DNA of 64,000 bases, from NCBI GenBank assembly GCA_019055375.1, contig JAHQIW010004511.1, forward strand, positions 62,001 through 126,000. Reading direction: 5' to 3'. This DNA comes from Parelaphostrongylus tenuis (Eukaryota > Nematoda > Chromadorea > Rhabditida > Metastrongylidae). Position 1 is the first letter of the stretch; every line of letters starts with the position of its first letter. The notes under the pieces were generated by a model. That model had not been told where the DNA came from. It made no database searches and saw only the letters and a list, made by a program, of their open reading frames with translations. The translations under genes and the position numbers were made by a program. Shown here piece by piece: positions 43,291-54,193 of the stretch.

Positions 43291-43969
43291 GTACGACAGC
43301 GCCGGCAAAAGTTTTCTGGTGGGCTTTGATACGCCTGTTCAAACCAATCCGAGATTCACTAGCTCAAATCTCGAAAGTACCGAAGTAAACGTGATAGACG
43401 TTCAAGTTAGTGACGTCGAGACTTGGTGTTGAAACAAAATTACCGAAGAACTGGATCAGCCACAAAAATACGCTCTTAAACCTACAAAATAACAAGCTAT
43501 TTAGACTATGCTGAAATACGGCAAATACAAAAATTTTGAGCCTTCAGTGAATTAACTGTTACGGTGTTGTGGCAGTGAGAAGCAGTGATAGCACCATCAC
43601 TGCCACCAGAAGTAACTGATAACGTGATAAACCTACGAACAGCTGACAAATTCCAACAGAGATCAAGTCAGAAGTGTGATGATCAGCTGACACTCACATT
43701 GTACAGAGGTGTTCAATTTATTTGAACAGATTTTATTTAGGTAACTGTGATAATATAGACCAGTTTCGAGATTTGACACCACTGAAATAATTGTCAGGAA
43801 TGCGGATATTCTTTGTACGACTATTAAGCCAATATGTAAAAAATACAAAACGTAGAAACACTAAAACATAATGTTGCAAATACGTTTATACCGTTAAACC
43901 ATAATTACTATAATTCGGCGACTTTTGTCTTCTTCGGAGCCGTTCTACTTTTTTTTCGCATAAAGGTTA

Positions 43970-44265
43970 AAAGATAAAGCTCTTGGCATAGATTAAACTC
44001 TGAGGGATGCGCCATGTGATCGCCTTCAATTTTTAACTTCGTTTGAGGTGACTGAATGCATATCTGGCCTCTACAATGACTCGCGGTGGCCTCCCGCTGA
44101 ATCGTCAGTGCTGTTTATCCTCCTACACAAGTCTGAAACCAGTCCCGTACCAATCTAGCGACCCCGAAGTGATGGATGGGTTGGTGAGCCAGGAACGCAA
44201 GATTGAACAATCGACCTTGTGTGCGACGCAGAACACCTCTAACCACTGTGCCGCACGCGCATACC
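43970..44265 (-). mobile_element. SINE-A copy, minus strand
   Basis: Minus strand: GCGGCACAGTGGTTAGAGGTG, CAATCTTGCGTTCCTGGCTC, CATCCATCACTTCGGGG, TAGGAGGATAAACAGCACTG, GCGGGAGGCCACCGCGAG, CACATGGCGCATCCCTCAGA, TTTATCTTTTAACC tail. More diverged than the 33.4- and 37.95-kb copies. A decayed class B hammerhead core lies just upstream at about 43910-43935 on the minus strand (GAC/GTC helix II retained, GAAAC lost). Confidence 0.85.
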
Positions 44266-44994
44266 ACCACTTTTTCGCATAGTATTTGAGAAATTAGGTC
44301 GCGTGCACGGTATACACACAGGATGATGGAACTCACTTCGCATTTGTGACAAAAATGTAATACAACAGCATCTTAGTCATCTGATAGAACTTTCCACAGG
44401 TGGACGAGACAGCAGCTCTGGAGGAATTGAAGACACCGAAACTGCTATCCATTGTGGAAAAATCTCTGTATGAATGTTCATTTCGTCTCATCACTCTAAC
44501 TTCAGAACTTACTAACTTATTAACGAGTTTGAAATTTCACACGCAACACAAAAAAGTGGCTTTTCAGGAATGACGAGGATTTCGAGATCAATGGAGGACT
44601 TGCACCGTTGGTAATATCACAAATTCATGAACAAATTCTGTTCTATCTCCTCATCGTAGATTTGATTTCTAGACAACATTCTTCCATTTTGAACGTACTT
44701 AGAGATAAATTTTTCAAAAATTGAAGAGATTTTAGCAATACCTTAAAATTTCTCAGAAGATCTGTGTCTTCAAACACTGATGATATTTTGAGAAACACAA
44801 TCACATCATGCTGGACGAAACCGGTCTCGTGACACAAAAAAAAAATCAAGGAAAAGGGACCACGTGCCATGAACTCCAGAAAATCAGAATTTCGTTTTGG
44901 CAGATGAAGATATCTTTGACCTAGCAGGCAATAACCTGTGCATTCTAAGAGCTTTCACTTCAACAGGTGAAGCATAGCATGACTTAAAATGGAA

Positions 44995-45222
44995 GGGTAA
45001 AGGATAACTCTTGACGCTGATCATTCCTCGACCGACGTAGGATGTTTGACTGCATTTCGTAGCTTTGTATAGGTGAATGAACGAATATCTGTGCTGCACT
45101 GACTTACCAATGGTTTACAGAAATGATGGAGGCTTGCACTGGTAAAGTCAGACCGTGGGATAGGAACAGCGACCGCGTGTTTTGTAAAATATCTCTAACC
45201 ACTGCGTTAGACGTGCATTAAG
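44995..45222 (-). mobile_element. Diverged SINE-A copy
   Basis: Minus strand: TCTAACGCAGTGGTTAGAGAT (A box) at the 45.2-kb end, then decayed middle, TCACCTATACAAAGC, GCAGTCAAACATCCTAC and GATCAGCGTCAAGAGTTATCC, which follow SINE-A order. About 60 nt shorter than the full element. Confidence 0.6.
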
Positions 45223-45229
45223 CAGAAAT

Positions 45230-48160
45230 AGGCTGGTTTAGAGCTGGACGCAGCAACTGTTTGCAAACTCAACATATCGAAGATGTTGAGTTTCTTGTGT
45301 TAACGATGCTGTTGTAAAACTTTGACTACAAATTGCATATTGGTTGTAAATCATTATTACAAGGGGCAAAGCCATTTTCACTGAGATGTCTAAAATTTGT
45401 AAGAGATGTAGTTTAAAGGGAAAACAAGCTATATAACCTAGATGTTCAGCAAACGAAACGGAAGAAAGCTGCGTCGTTCACAACCTACATACTGGGATGT
45501 TTTAACAGAAGATAGCGCATTCGTGTGTATATCATCATGGATACGGATATCGCATGTTACTCCGATAAACTTAGAAATCCCCAGGCCGCCTTTCGGTTCA
45601 ATTCACTTGCCGCTTTCGAAGACTTGACGAAATCGGCATAAACTTCTTTCTATGAAAGTTGAGGATTCTTAAGTGTATAAATAATTGCAAGAGAAAAGAA
45701 GAAAGCGCTCCAGTGAAGTTGTATTCTCAGTTCTAGTCAGATATGTTTTGGTCGCTAAATTCTTCTTGATATTTCTTCCTTTTCTCGAGACCACCAACTT
45801 TTTCAGCAGTGGATTTTAGAAAAAAAACCCTTATGAAATACGTCGCTCAAAGTAATAGTATAGAGATCGCCTAGGGGATGTGGGAAACCCAGTTTAAGCT
45901 CACGACATTCTGAGCTTAAATGGCGCAATGAGTCAATAGGGCTATAGAATTCCTGAGTGCAGCATAGCAAAAACGGACAATTCAGCTTCTGATGTATTCA
46001 TTTACGAGGCTTCCATGAATTTTAAATACTAAGTTTGATCAAGCTACGGACTGCTCTCTATTTCAAGTACATCTTGTTTACTACATTACTTTTTTGAGAA
46101 AAAACACTTCAAAGATTATTGTAATATTAGTGGTAATAAAAGAGATCGAGTTGTTGACGTTATTTCCACCAATATAAGATTATGGCATTCTTCTTGAGAA
46201 AACAGTTCTCAGACTGTGTGAAAATGAAGGAAATGAGTTATGGCTCTGGCAAGAGACTTAATGTGCGAAAAATTATGAAATGATTATTGCCAATCCAATG
46301 AGGTCACCTATGTATGACAATGAAAGTATGAAGACGTTTACAACTCTACTGAAGTATGATTCTAGCATAGACAATTCAGCAGATTCGTTGAGGAATACAA
46401 AGCAATGTCTAAACTTTTTTCATAATGTCGTAAAAAAACTGCACATCACAAATATTGAAGTAGATTCCAATAGAAAAGCTGGTACCATTACAACGCTTCA
46501 GGAATGTTCTCGAGACTTTTGAAACTTCGGCAATAGGATAATAGGTTTGCGGACTTTCACAGAGCAATGTTTTCAACTTAATCCACTGCATAAGGTATAC
46601 TCAATGATTAACAAATCATTAGCGAAGGAGTGAAAACACTGAAAGTGAAGTAAATCTTGAATTTCTTCTTTATTTTTGTAGAGTTTTTAGCATTCAAAAA
46701 CATCAACCCACACCAAAAACCTTATAAGCAGTTAGCACTCAGTAAAATTTATATTTAATGACTTGTTTTCTCGTTATTTTGATTTCTGATACAATGTTCC
46801 CCACTCTATATCGCATTCGCAAAACAATTCCCTGTGAAAGAGTACGTTCTACAAGGTGATGCTTATGGAGTAAATTCAAAAAGTCCTGATAATTTGATTT
46901 ATTTTGATAACTTTGACAGAGAACTTGCTGTAAGTCTTTGTGATATTTTGCAAATAAAAAGAAGACGATTGCCCATGGACGCTGAGGATCTCGACAAATC
47001 AGGCGAAGAGACGAATTCAAGAATTATCCTAAAGTGTAAATCAAGGTCAGAATATCTATGTTACTAATAATGAGAAGTTATGGGCCATAGGCTAACTAAA
47101 CACGATGCCAGAGCTGCATTAGCCATTATTATTATTGCAATAGTGGTTAGAGGTGTCCTGCTAGACACATTTTGTCGAAGCCGACTTCACGCCTTAGGCA
47201 AATCAAATACTTTATCTTATACCGTGCTCCTCAGGCATACAAGCCCTCTACTTGATGTCAACGCTAAGTATCAGATCTGCGTAACAATGTAAAAACACCA
47301 TGGGGAGTCTCATGCATGCTTTGTGTAGGTGAAATATTCAAGAAACTACCTCTACGATACCCAGGAGAGTCGAATTCAAAATGAACGCAACAAATCAATC
47401 AACGCCGAACATGTTACGTAATTTCCTTTGAACAATTCCTGACCGTTCACTCATCTAATCACAGGAACCACTGCTCTTATGGAAAGATTTCAGACACGAA
47501 ACAAAGAAATTCTCTCTGGATGTTAGCGGTCTTTATCCCTCCACTTCATAGAAGATGGTGGTGCACTCAGAGGATACCTCTACTCTTATACGAACATCTC
47601 GGCATTCTAAATACCACAACGCTTAATCTGCATTCATTATGTGGTTGAACAGAGAACACCTAGAGATCGTGAACAGACACATGAACCAATCATCTTCAGT
47701 ATCGGTGGCCCGAGAAAAAACAATTGAAGAGGTGCTGAAGCTCGTATGATTCGAGGATACACTATCTAGGCATATGAGTAGATATTAATCGTTTTCTTTC
47801 AGCCTGCGGAAAATGGCTATGTCAAAGATTTGCTGCGAATTCTTAGTCTTTTCAGCAAACTACTATCGCTTGAAATTGATATTAAATGAATAAATTCAGT
47901 TAACACCACGATGAACAATATATAACCAGACTATAGAAAATATCACACAAAACGGTAGTGTGTTCTGCAGGGATCACAGATGTGAGAATGAAAGGCCTGT
48001 TAGTTTCCGAAATTATGTTGATGTATTACTGATTATCGCTAGTAGACAAATATCCAACATTTACATGTTCATATTGCCATTTCATTGAAACAACATTAGG
48101 TCATTGATACTGAAAATGTGACTGACATCTAAGCAATTTAGTTATCGTATCGGCTCTTTT
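45230..48160. other. No gene recognised; SINE-A head remnant near 47.13 kb
   Basis: GCAATAGTGGTTAGAGGTGTCCTGCTAGACAC at about 47129 resembles the SINE-A head. Overlapping frames at 46739-47067 on both strands are unassigned. Confidence 0.35.
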
Positions 48161-48167
48161 TTCTTCG

Positions 48168-48305
48168 AAATAAAGAATGCTGCAGTAAAGTGAAAATCCT
48201 CTAGAAATAGAACAAACAGATTGAAAAGGAATGATCTTACAAATAAAGAGTTCTGCAGTAAAGTAATAAATCCTCTAAAAATAGAATGAAAGATTGAAGA
48301 GAAAT
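48168..48305 (+). repeat. Two imperfect 67-bp tandem copies
   Basis: AAATAAAGAATGCTGCAGTAAAGTG and AATCCTCTAGAAATAGAA recur as AAATAAAGAGTTCTGCAGTAAAG and AATCCTCTAAAAATAGAA about 67 bp later. Confidence 0.85.
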
Positions 48306-48309
48306 TATT

Positions 48310-49565
48310 AAGAGGATGAAAAGAGGTCTAATCGAACAAAATTGACGGTTCTCTGGCCGCAATACGCTGGTCCATCGCCTGGCCACACAAAGCGCCTAAA
48401 TATCAACGAATTCCATACGCTCGGGTCTTGTTAGCAAATTGTTAGTAGATTCGTTAGCAAAAGCTGAGATAACCTGACTTCTTCGCAACGTGAGGAGCCT
48501 TCAAACACGTCGCTTCAGTCTGAAGAGCAAAAAATTTTGTCGATTTTTTGTAGTTGTCACCTTTGACCCAATATTCAGTTGGCATTTGATTGCTTCTTAT
48601 TGTTTTTCAAAAAACAGAGTTCTTTCCATCTTATCAACTGTAAATTGAGGGAAAAAATTAGTGAAAAGACTGGATAAATAAAGGAACAGTGAGAATGAAC
48701 GAACGAGAACTCGATAGTCCTTACGAAGAAACTTTGTTATTTGTGTGGAAAGAAGGACGAAGGGAAGTAGAGAGAAAGGGAATGTGCTGGTTCAGCGGCC
48801 GAGCGGAGTCTACGAAAAATAACACTAGGGCGTGGCTTTTAGAAATATCCGCGAGATAACCACACACTTCTCACTAGTCTCGATTTTCTGGATGTTCTAA
48901 TAGTGCATTATTGAGCACATTTCGAATGAAAAACCAGAGCAGAAGCCGACGCTCGACATTCCATGCATTAATCGTGACGATTTCTTGAAAATATCAAGAA
49001 AAGAAAACAACACTGAATGCGCTTTATCAGTGAGGAAGAAGAAAATTAAAATCTTTGGTTAGTTTAATAAATTATATTTCGCTTTCGCTCACACTGTCGA
49101 AGGTTCAACAACTCAATTGGCGCAAGATGACATCACGTCAGTACTTATTGCATGATTACAATGATAGCAAACTAATTAACACTTTCGGCAGCACAACATC
49201 GATTTCGAAAAATAGTCATGTAACTTGAGCAGATGTGCCAAAAAACCTTCTTTTACTGTGTAGTTGTCAAGTTGATGAACGAGTCTCTATGTACTTCATC
49301 AATTTTCTCCATCATAAAAATCCCTCTTTCCCCTTTTTTTTTCGCCAACATTGCTTTCCTTGTTCGATATCACTCATATCATTTGTAACTGTGTTAGTTA
49401 TCGATCTACAACGCAGTGATGAATTAGTCGTTTGTTTCTACAAGTTGCATTCAAAAAACTAATTCTATTTCTTCGAGAGATGTAATCAAGACCACACTTT
49501 TTATTCGTATTTTTTGTTTCCCTTCCGTTTCAAGCAAGAGTACAATCAAAGGCGCCTCGTCCGGA
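48310..49565. other. No gene recognised
   Basis: Nothing identifiable apart from short chance frames. Confidence 0.4.
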
Positions 49566-49569
49566 TGTG

Positions 49570-49690
49570 ACGTAGAGGCTGTGTATACTCACAGCTAGTT
49601 TGGCCGGCTAATTCGGGAAAAGAGGTGGAGCTTATTTGTTGAAGCGTTTCTCAAACCACCTCTCTAATGTTTCTCAGCGTTGTAGTGAGT
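49570..49690 (+). repeat. Repeat E, copy 1
   Basis: AGAGGTGGAGCTTATTTGTTG..GCGTTTCTCAAACCACCTCTCTAATGTTTCTCAGCG matches 54.09-54.14 kb, where the counterpart is GCGGGAGGAGCTTATTTGTTG..ACCGCCTCCCATGTACTTCCCAGCCG. In each copy GAGGTGG/CCACCTC or GGGAGG/CCTCCC flanks the conserved core and can pair. Confidence 0.6.
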
Positions 49691-49699
49691 TCCGGTCGA

Positions 49700-50330
49700 G
49701 TTGACATGTAACGCATAATTTGCATATACATTCTGCACACATGGACAATTTGAATCAATTCGATGTAGTAGGGAAAATAACTCATAGAATGACTTCTCAC
49801 CCGTATGAGGGCAAAAGCATAGGTCCATGCTCAACTCATTTAGCAACCCACTGATCAATGTCGTACATGCTCTAATTGGTAAGCGGACCGAGATTCCTTA
49901 CATGAGCGAGATAGACATGGGTTCCATTTTCGAACAAAAAACGTAGCTGTTCTCAAACATGCGAAGATATATGAGAATAACAGATGAGTAGGCTTGAAGA
50001 GGATGGACTTGAGTCATTTATTAGAAGGACATTCCTGTTTGTGACTTATATCAAGCAGCTGGCATTAGCAGCTGCAAACGATTTATGACCGAAAGAATGA
50101 CATTTGCAGACGTCACTATGCCGAAACAGATCACCATTGTGGATCATCATCACGAGAGGAAGAGAAACGAAATATGCTGGAAGTTGCATGACTCGTATAG
50201 GCGAACCATTTAAGTATTTAAGGAAAAACTAAATCGGATTGGATACCTTTGCAATGTTTCAGTAGGACTTCATATAGAAAAAATCGCAAATTTGGATAAA
50301 AATGAAAAAGTGGGCACTAGTAGCGATATA
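49700..50330. other. No gene recognised; weak tRNA-like stretch at 49.87 kb
   Basis: TGCTCTAATTGGTAAGCGG and GACATGGGTTCCATTTTCG have tRNA-like spacing but poor box matches. Confidence 0.3.
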
Positions 50331-50334
50331 TACA

Positions 50335-50358
50335 TTATATATATATATATATATATAT
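50335..50358. repeat. (TA)n microsatellite
   Basis: About 12 TA units. Confidence 0.93.
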
Positions 50359-50399
50359 GCAAATGTACATACGTACATAAGGCCGAGTGGTTGTGATGT

Positions 50400-51725
50400 T
50401 CGTCACGATCCGCGCCTAATGCCGGTGGCTAAGCCACGCCCCCAACACTCTCCGGCAGTCAACGACTACGTCGTATGGAACGCCACGGCCAGGCTATCCT
50501 CGAGATTGCAAGGAGACGTGCTATAGTAGTTCAGTGGGGGTTTAGGTGCGATTGACGCACCAGAGATTGATTGGATCAATGGATTTTTTGGGTTGATGTA
50601 CCAGATTGGAATAACTCGGTTGACGAGTCGATAGAATGGACAATCTGTGGTCCCTTGAAGGTCGCGATGCGGTCGGGCTGAGTGCGGAACGAAGTGTGTC
50701 CCAACTGATTAGTTTTGGCCACGCGGGACTTAGATTGACGGCATCACTGCGGGTAGTAAATATCACTATAACGAACAACGGATAATGGACATCCCGTACA
50801 ACGATTTGTGAGTTCGTCTAAACGAACAATGAGTTCCGATCAAACGAACAACTTGAAAATATGAACATTACATTAACAGTATTGAAAAAGTGATGTGTAC
50901 ACGATTCTTACGCTATGTTATACGATGATTAAGTAATAGAAATGAGATAACAACTCAAATGAAGAGAGGTAGAGTTCTCAAGTGAAAAGGGGTTATATCC
51001 TACGTGAACAGTATAAGAATGGCGACGAGCTTACGCGACAGGATGTGATTAAATGAAGCAATGGTACGTCAGGACTAATAAAGAACGAGTACGTGATAGA
51101 AGTGAGTAGAAATCAGGCAAACTAATAGTCAGAAGTAAAGAAACCACAGCAAGAATAGCGAAGAGACGTGAATGACGCCAACGCCAGCGCCGAGTTGTAA
51201 TTTTCGGAATTCGCAGTTACAGCAGTCAGTGACAGCGAGGCACGACCACGTCACGGAGCGCAAAGTATTGCCATGCAAAGCCGTGACGGTTGCACCAGGG
51301 GAGCATCCGGTGCATTTGTCATAATCGATGGCCGTGGGGACTTATATACTTAAGGGGGATGGGGGTGATTAGATATAGGAATCGATGCTTTCCTTCGGTA
51401 GCGAGCCATGCATGGCTAGCCCCGCCGCGCGGTGTATGTTCTCGGTCCATGACAGCACAGACCGCACTTCGACGACGATTTAGCGCCTACGTACCCGTGG
51501 TGCTGTCCCCATGATGTGATCCAAGGAACTCAACTCGTACATTCCTACTATGAATCCCAAATGGTCAACGTACTAGACATGGCAATCATGAATCGCAAGG
51601 GCGGAAAATCGCAACAAAGCCGTGCGAGAGTTACTATTCAAGTCAACCAGTATCCTACGACATTCAAGAAGAAGAAGAAATACGAATTCAATGCTAACAG
51701 TACTGTGATTCGCACATTGAAAAAA
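50400..51725 (+). repeat. Repeat D copy interrupted by an insertion
   Basis: The left part (CCCCCAACACTCTCCGGCAG.. AACGCCACGGCCAGGCTATCCTC..ACGTGCTA) and the right part (CCAGTATCCTACGACATTCAAGAAG..) together equal the uninterrupted copy at 24.1 kb. Between them lie 1.11 kb annotated separately. Confidence 0.7.
50536..51646 (+). mobile_element. 1.1 kb insertion, possible solo LTR
   Basis: Bounded by TCAGT (50531-50535) and CCAGT (51647-51651), where the 24.1-kb copy has one CCAGT, so a 4-5 bp target duplication is plausible. The segment is GC-richer on its right half, has three AACGAACAA words near 50770-50850, a TTATATACTTAAGG TATA-like box at about 51343 followed by CGATGCTTTCC, and no coding frame. 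Length, lack of ORF, promoter-like element and 4-5 bp duplication fit a solitary LTR, but the ends do not read clearly as TG..CA and no partner LTR is in the window. Confidence 0.4.
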
Positions 51726-51751
51726 ATACTGTGATTGGCGGATCAAATAAA

Positions 51752-51752
<1 letters not shown>

Positions 51753-51808
<56 letters not shown>
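51753..51808. repeat. (TA)n microsatellite
   Basis: About 27 TA units abutting the class A foldback. Confidence 0.96.
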
Positions 51809-51810
<2 letters not shown>

Positions 51811-51872
51811 ACATAATCATTTTTGAGCCACGCATGTCGTGTGGTCTGTTGATAAAAGTGCTGACATATAGA

Positions 51873-51915
51873 GCCCGATACACGTGTTTCGACCTAACAG
51901 TTTTGTCAGTCGAGC
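51873..51915 (-). ncRNA. Hammerhead-like motif, class A
   Basis: Minus strand: GCTCGA, core CTGACAA (only G8 differs from CUGANGA), helix II AAC/GTC with loop TGTTAG, GAA, ACACGTGT, A (GUA), TCGGGC. GCTCGA pairs with TCGGGC over all six positions with one G-U wobble, whereas copy 1 uses GCCCGA with a full Watson-Crick helix. Confidence 0.65.
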
Positions 51916-52297
51916 AATTACCCTCTCGTCTTTTGATAATCTCTGTGGATGCCCTTCCCCACTATGAGTTAGCGACGACGAACGTTTTAAAGTGAAATTA
52001 TGTCCAGTGAAATCATCACCGAACGCAGAGTGTTGAACACTCGATTGCTCGTGGCTAGTGTATTCAATATAACAAACCTTTTGTGTCACATTAAAATTTG
52101 ACCTGTGGTCTTAAGAAAACACTCGAAACGAAAGATATGATATATTAAATATACTAGCAAAGAGCAATCGAGTGTACAACACTCTGCGTTCGGTGATAAT
52201 TTCACTGGACATAGCGTGTAAAACGTTCGTCGTCGTTAACTCTTAGTGTGGGGAAGGGGTACCCACAGAGATTAACAAAAGACGAGAAAGGGTGAAT

Positions 52298-52340
52298 GCC
52301 TGACTGTCGAGACTGCAAGGTCGAAACACGTGTATCCGGC
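52298..52340 (+). ncRNA. Hammerhead-like motif, class A
   Basis: GCCTGA, core CTGTCGA (only A6 differs), helix II GAC/GTC with loop TGCAAG, GAA at 52323, ACACGTGT, A (GUA), TCCGGC. Helix I keeps five of six pairs. Confidence 0.6.
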
Positions 52341-52588
52341 TTTTTAATTCAGCTCTTTTATTAACAGACCACACGACATGCATGGCTCAGTTATAATTTT
52401 GTGGCATATTGAAATTTAAGCTGTGGTCTTAAGAAACACTCGATATATATACAAGAGTTCGGCCAAGCTTTCCAGATATTTCAACAGTAGGAAAATTCTG
52501 CATAAACAAATACATCCATTTTTTTTCTTTTTTCTCAAGTGGGACACGAGGTGTTAAATCAAAACTTTGTTCACACAATCAAACAGCT

Positions 52589-52625
52589 AACGTAACGTTT
52601 CGGCAGGTCGCCTTTGTCAGAGCCT
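52589..52625 (-). ncRNA. Hammerhead-like motif, class B
   Basis: Minus strand: AGGCT, core CTGACAA, extra A, helix II GGC/GCC with loop GACCT, GAA, ACGT, T, then ACGTTAGCTG. A 5-nt ACGTT duplication displaces the expected helix I strand TAGCTG. The element terminus CACGAGGTGTTA lies at 52546, as at 20.69 kb. Confidence 0.5.
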
Positions 52626-52904
52626 GGAAAGGTCAAAGTTGTTCACAATCCTATCAGTGAAACACTTCCACCACTTTTTTGGAGAAAATTGCCAGACCTA
52701 GATTTTGTCGCATCAACACAAAGTCAACCTTCAACATACTATGTGCCCCGTTTGAAAAGAAATTAAAAAAAAGAACTGCTGAAGCATTTCGAGGTTAAGA
52801 GCTAGTTAATCTTGGGATTTGTTACATATAAATTCTTCCAGTTAAAGGAACAATTACGTTTATTAGATCAACAACTTAGAACTAAACAGAGAAATTTATA
52901 ACAG

Positions 52905-53840
52905 ATTGTCAAAATTGCCTCATTTGGCCTCTAAACATTTAGGGAATCTCTTGCGAAAATTTCCACAACGCTTGCACACGTTTCCTCCGTAGTTTTGTCT
53001 CAAAGTCGTTTTAAGCGCGACTACGATGGTGTAGCGAGTAGCCGCAATTTTTTTCCCCAGTATGGGCCACACAAAGTATTCATTGCCTTGAGATAAAACA
53101 ATGCGAAGGGGCTCAGTCCTGCTGAAGTGTGCATCCGTCAGCGCCAAAGCTGAGTAATCCGATACTCCAGCACGCCCTGTAAAAGTTGTTACTGGTAGCT
53201 GGCAGCGCTGTTCGACGTTTTTATCGATGAAGAACGACGGCGTCTTTACGGCCTAGACCATCACAAAGGCCGGAAAATGACTTCGCCCATGGTTTTTGCT
53301 AATGCGGACTTCTGCTAACTCTTTTGAAAAGCTGAGGCCAATTTTAACTATTGTGGAGTGTTTCGACCGAGACATATCTTCTCATCCGTAAAAGCACTTC
53401 GACAAACTAATCAAACGAATCATTTATTCGGAGAGCTTTTCAAAGCTGTTTTTTTTTCATCTTTTTATCCAGAAAGTGAACACGAGCGATTTTGTAACTG
53501 TGCAGCCGCAACTTATTTTTGACAACGTTTCGGACCGTCCACTCGGAGATCCAAAGCTTCCCGATCCATGTTACCTATCGAAGGCTCCGGAATTCGTTGA
53601 ATTTGACAACCGATCTTCTGAATGATTCGCGGAGCATACAAAGTGGTTGGGACGACCTTTTCGAGGACAATCCTTCTTCATGTTTCTTTGAAAAGTTTTA
53701 CGACTCTATACTCTAGCTGGTTTGGAACCAGTCGATTTTAACAGTGTCAGCAGTTTTAAATCCCGTCTTGTGAAACTCAACCACTGCGATACCTTCCTTT
53801 TTGTGACCCAAAAGTTTGACATAACTGAAAATAAACAAAT
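52905..53840 (-). pseudogene. Mariner-family transposase pseudogene
   Basis: Reading the minus strand from 53.84 kb and changing frame where needed: AVVEFHKTGF (N-terminal HTH), RKGRPNHFVC-like GRPK linker region, APRIIQKIGCQIQRIPEPSI, SEWTVRNVV/NKLRLHSYK in nucleotide parallel, LLRMRRYVSVETLHNS (equivalent to the FSDEK..T.E segment), AHTGEKNC and finally CKRCGNFRKRFPKCLEAKWGNF-type C-terminus (52905). Order and spacing match a mariner transposase, but every block is separated by stops or frameshifts, and the first catalytic aspartate is mutated. Other families of the IS630-Tc1-mariner group are less likely given the C-terminal F.KRL..C..A pattern. Confidence 0.7.
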
Positions 53841-54009
53841 AATTAAAGCAGATTTCAGGCCAAAATTCAACAAAGAATTAAATAAAGCTATCAGAATTGA
53901 TAAAAACTATTACATCAATGCTAAAATCAACAAAATACAAGGTTGTCAGAACTTTTCTCGCATTCTGCATATATATATTTGTTACTGTTACTGTTTTTGG
54001 CATATTGAT

Positions 54010-54175
54010 ACCCAACGTATAGCTGGCCAGACTCTAAACGTTGGGGCTGGGTACTCACGAGTAGCTTGCCATTCTCTCTCGAAGAAGCGGGAGGAGCTTA
54101 TTTGTTGGAGGCGACTCCTAACCGCCTCCCATGTACTTCCCAGCCGCTTGATTGCAGGCTTTTGGCCGACTTGAC
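54010..54175 (+). repeat. Repeat E, copy 2, abutting the RTE element
   Basis: Contains CCAACGTATAGCTGGCCAGACTC..ACGTTGGG, itself partly palindromic, and the AGGAGCTTATTTGTTGGAGGCG core shared with 49.6 kb. It ends about 20 nt before the recognisable RTE coding sequence, so the RTE copy may have inserted next to or into it. Confidence 0.55.
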
Positions 54176-54193
54176 TCGTAGAAATAGACTTTT

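Larger units (their letters stand above)
51815..52445. mobile_element. Class A foldback element with two opposed hammerhead-like motifs
   Basis: 51815 to about 52060 is the imperfect reverse complement of about 52160-52414; examples are GCAGAGTGTTGAACACTCGATTGCTC against GAGCAATCGAGTGTACAACACTCTGC and CACGCATGTCGTGTGGTCTG against CAGACCACACGACATGC. The spacer holds TGTGGTCTTAAGAAAACACTCGA, and the same motif follows the right arm at 52422-52442. The left terminus is replaced by (TA)n. Each arm carries one class A motif, pointing outward. Confidence 0.88.

Noticed and set aside
49861..49930. tRNA-like stretch
   Set aside because: Box A and B matches are poor and only one copy is seen, so it was left as a weak note.
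53722..54174. 150-codon plus-strand frame upstream of the RTE element
   Set aside because: It crosses the mariner remnant (opposite strand), a unique gap and repeat E, out of frame with the RTE; no consistent domain.
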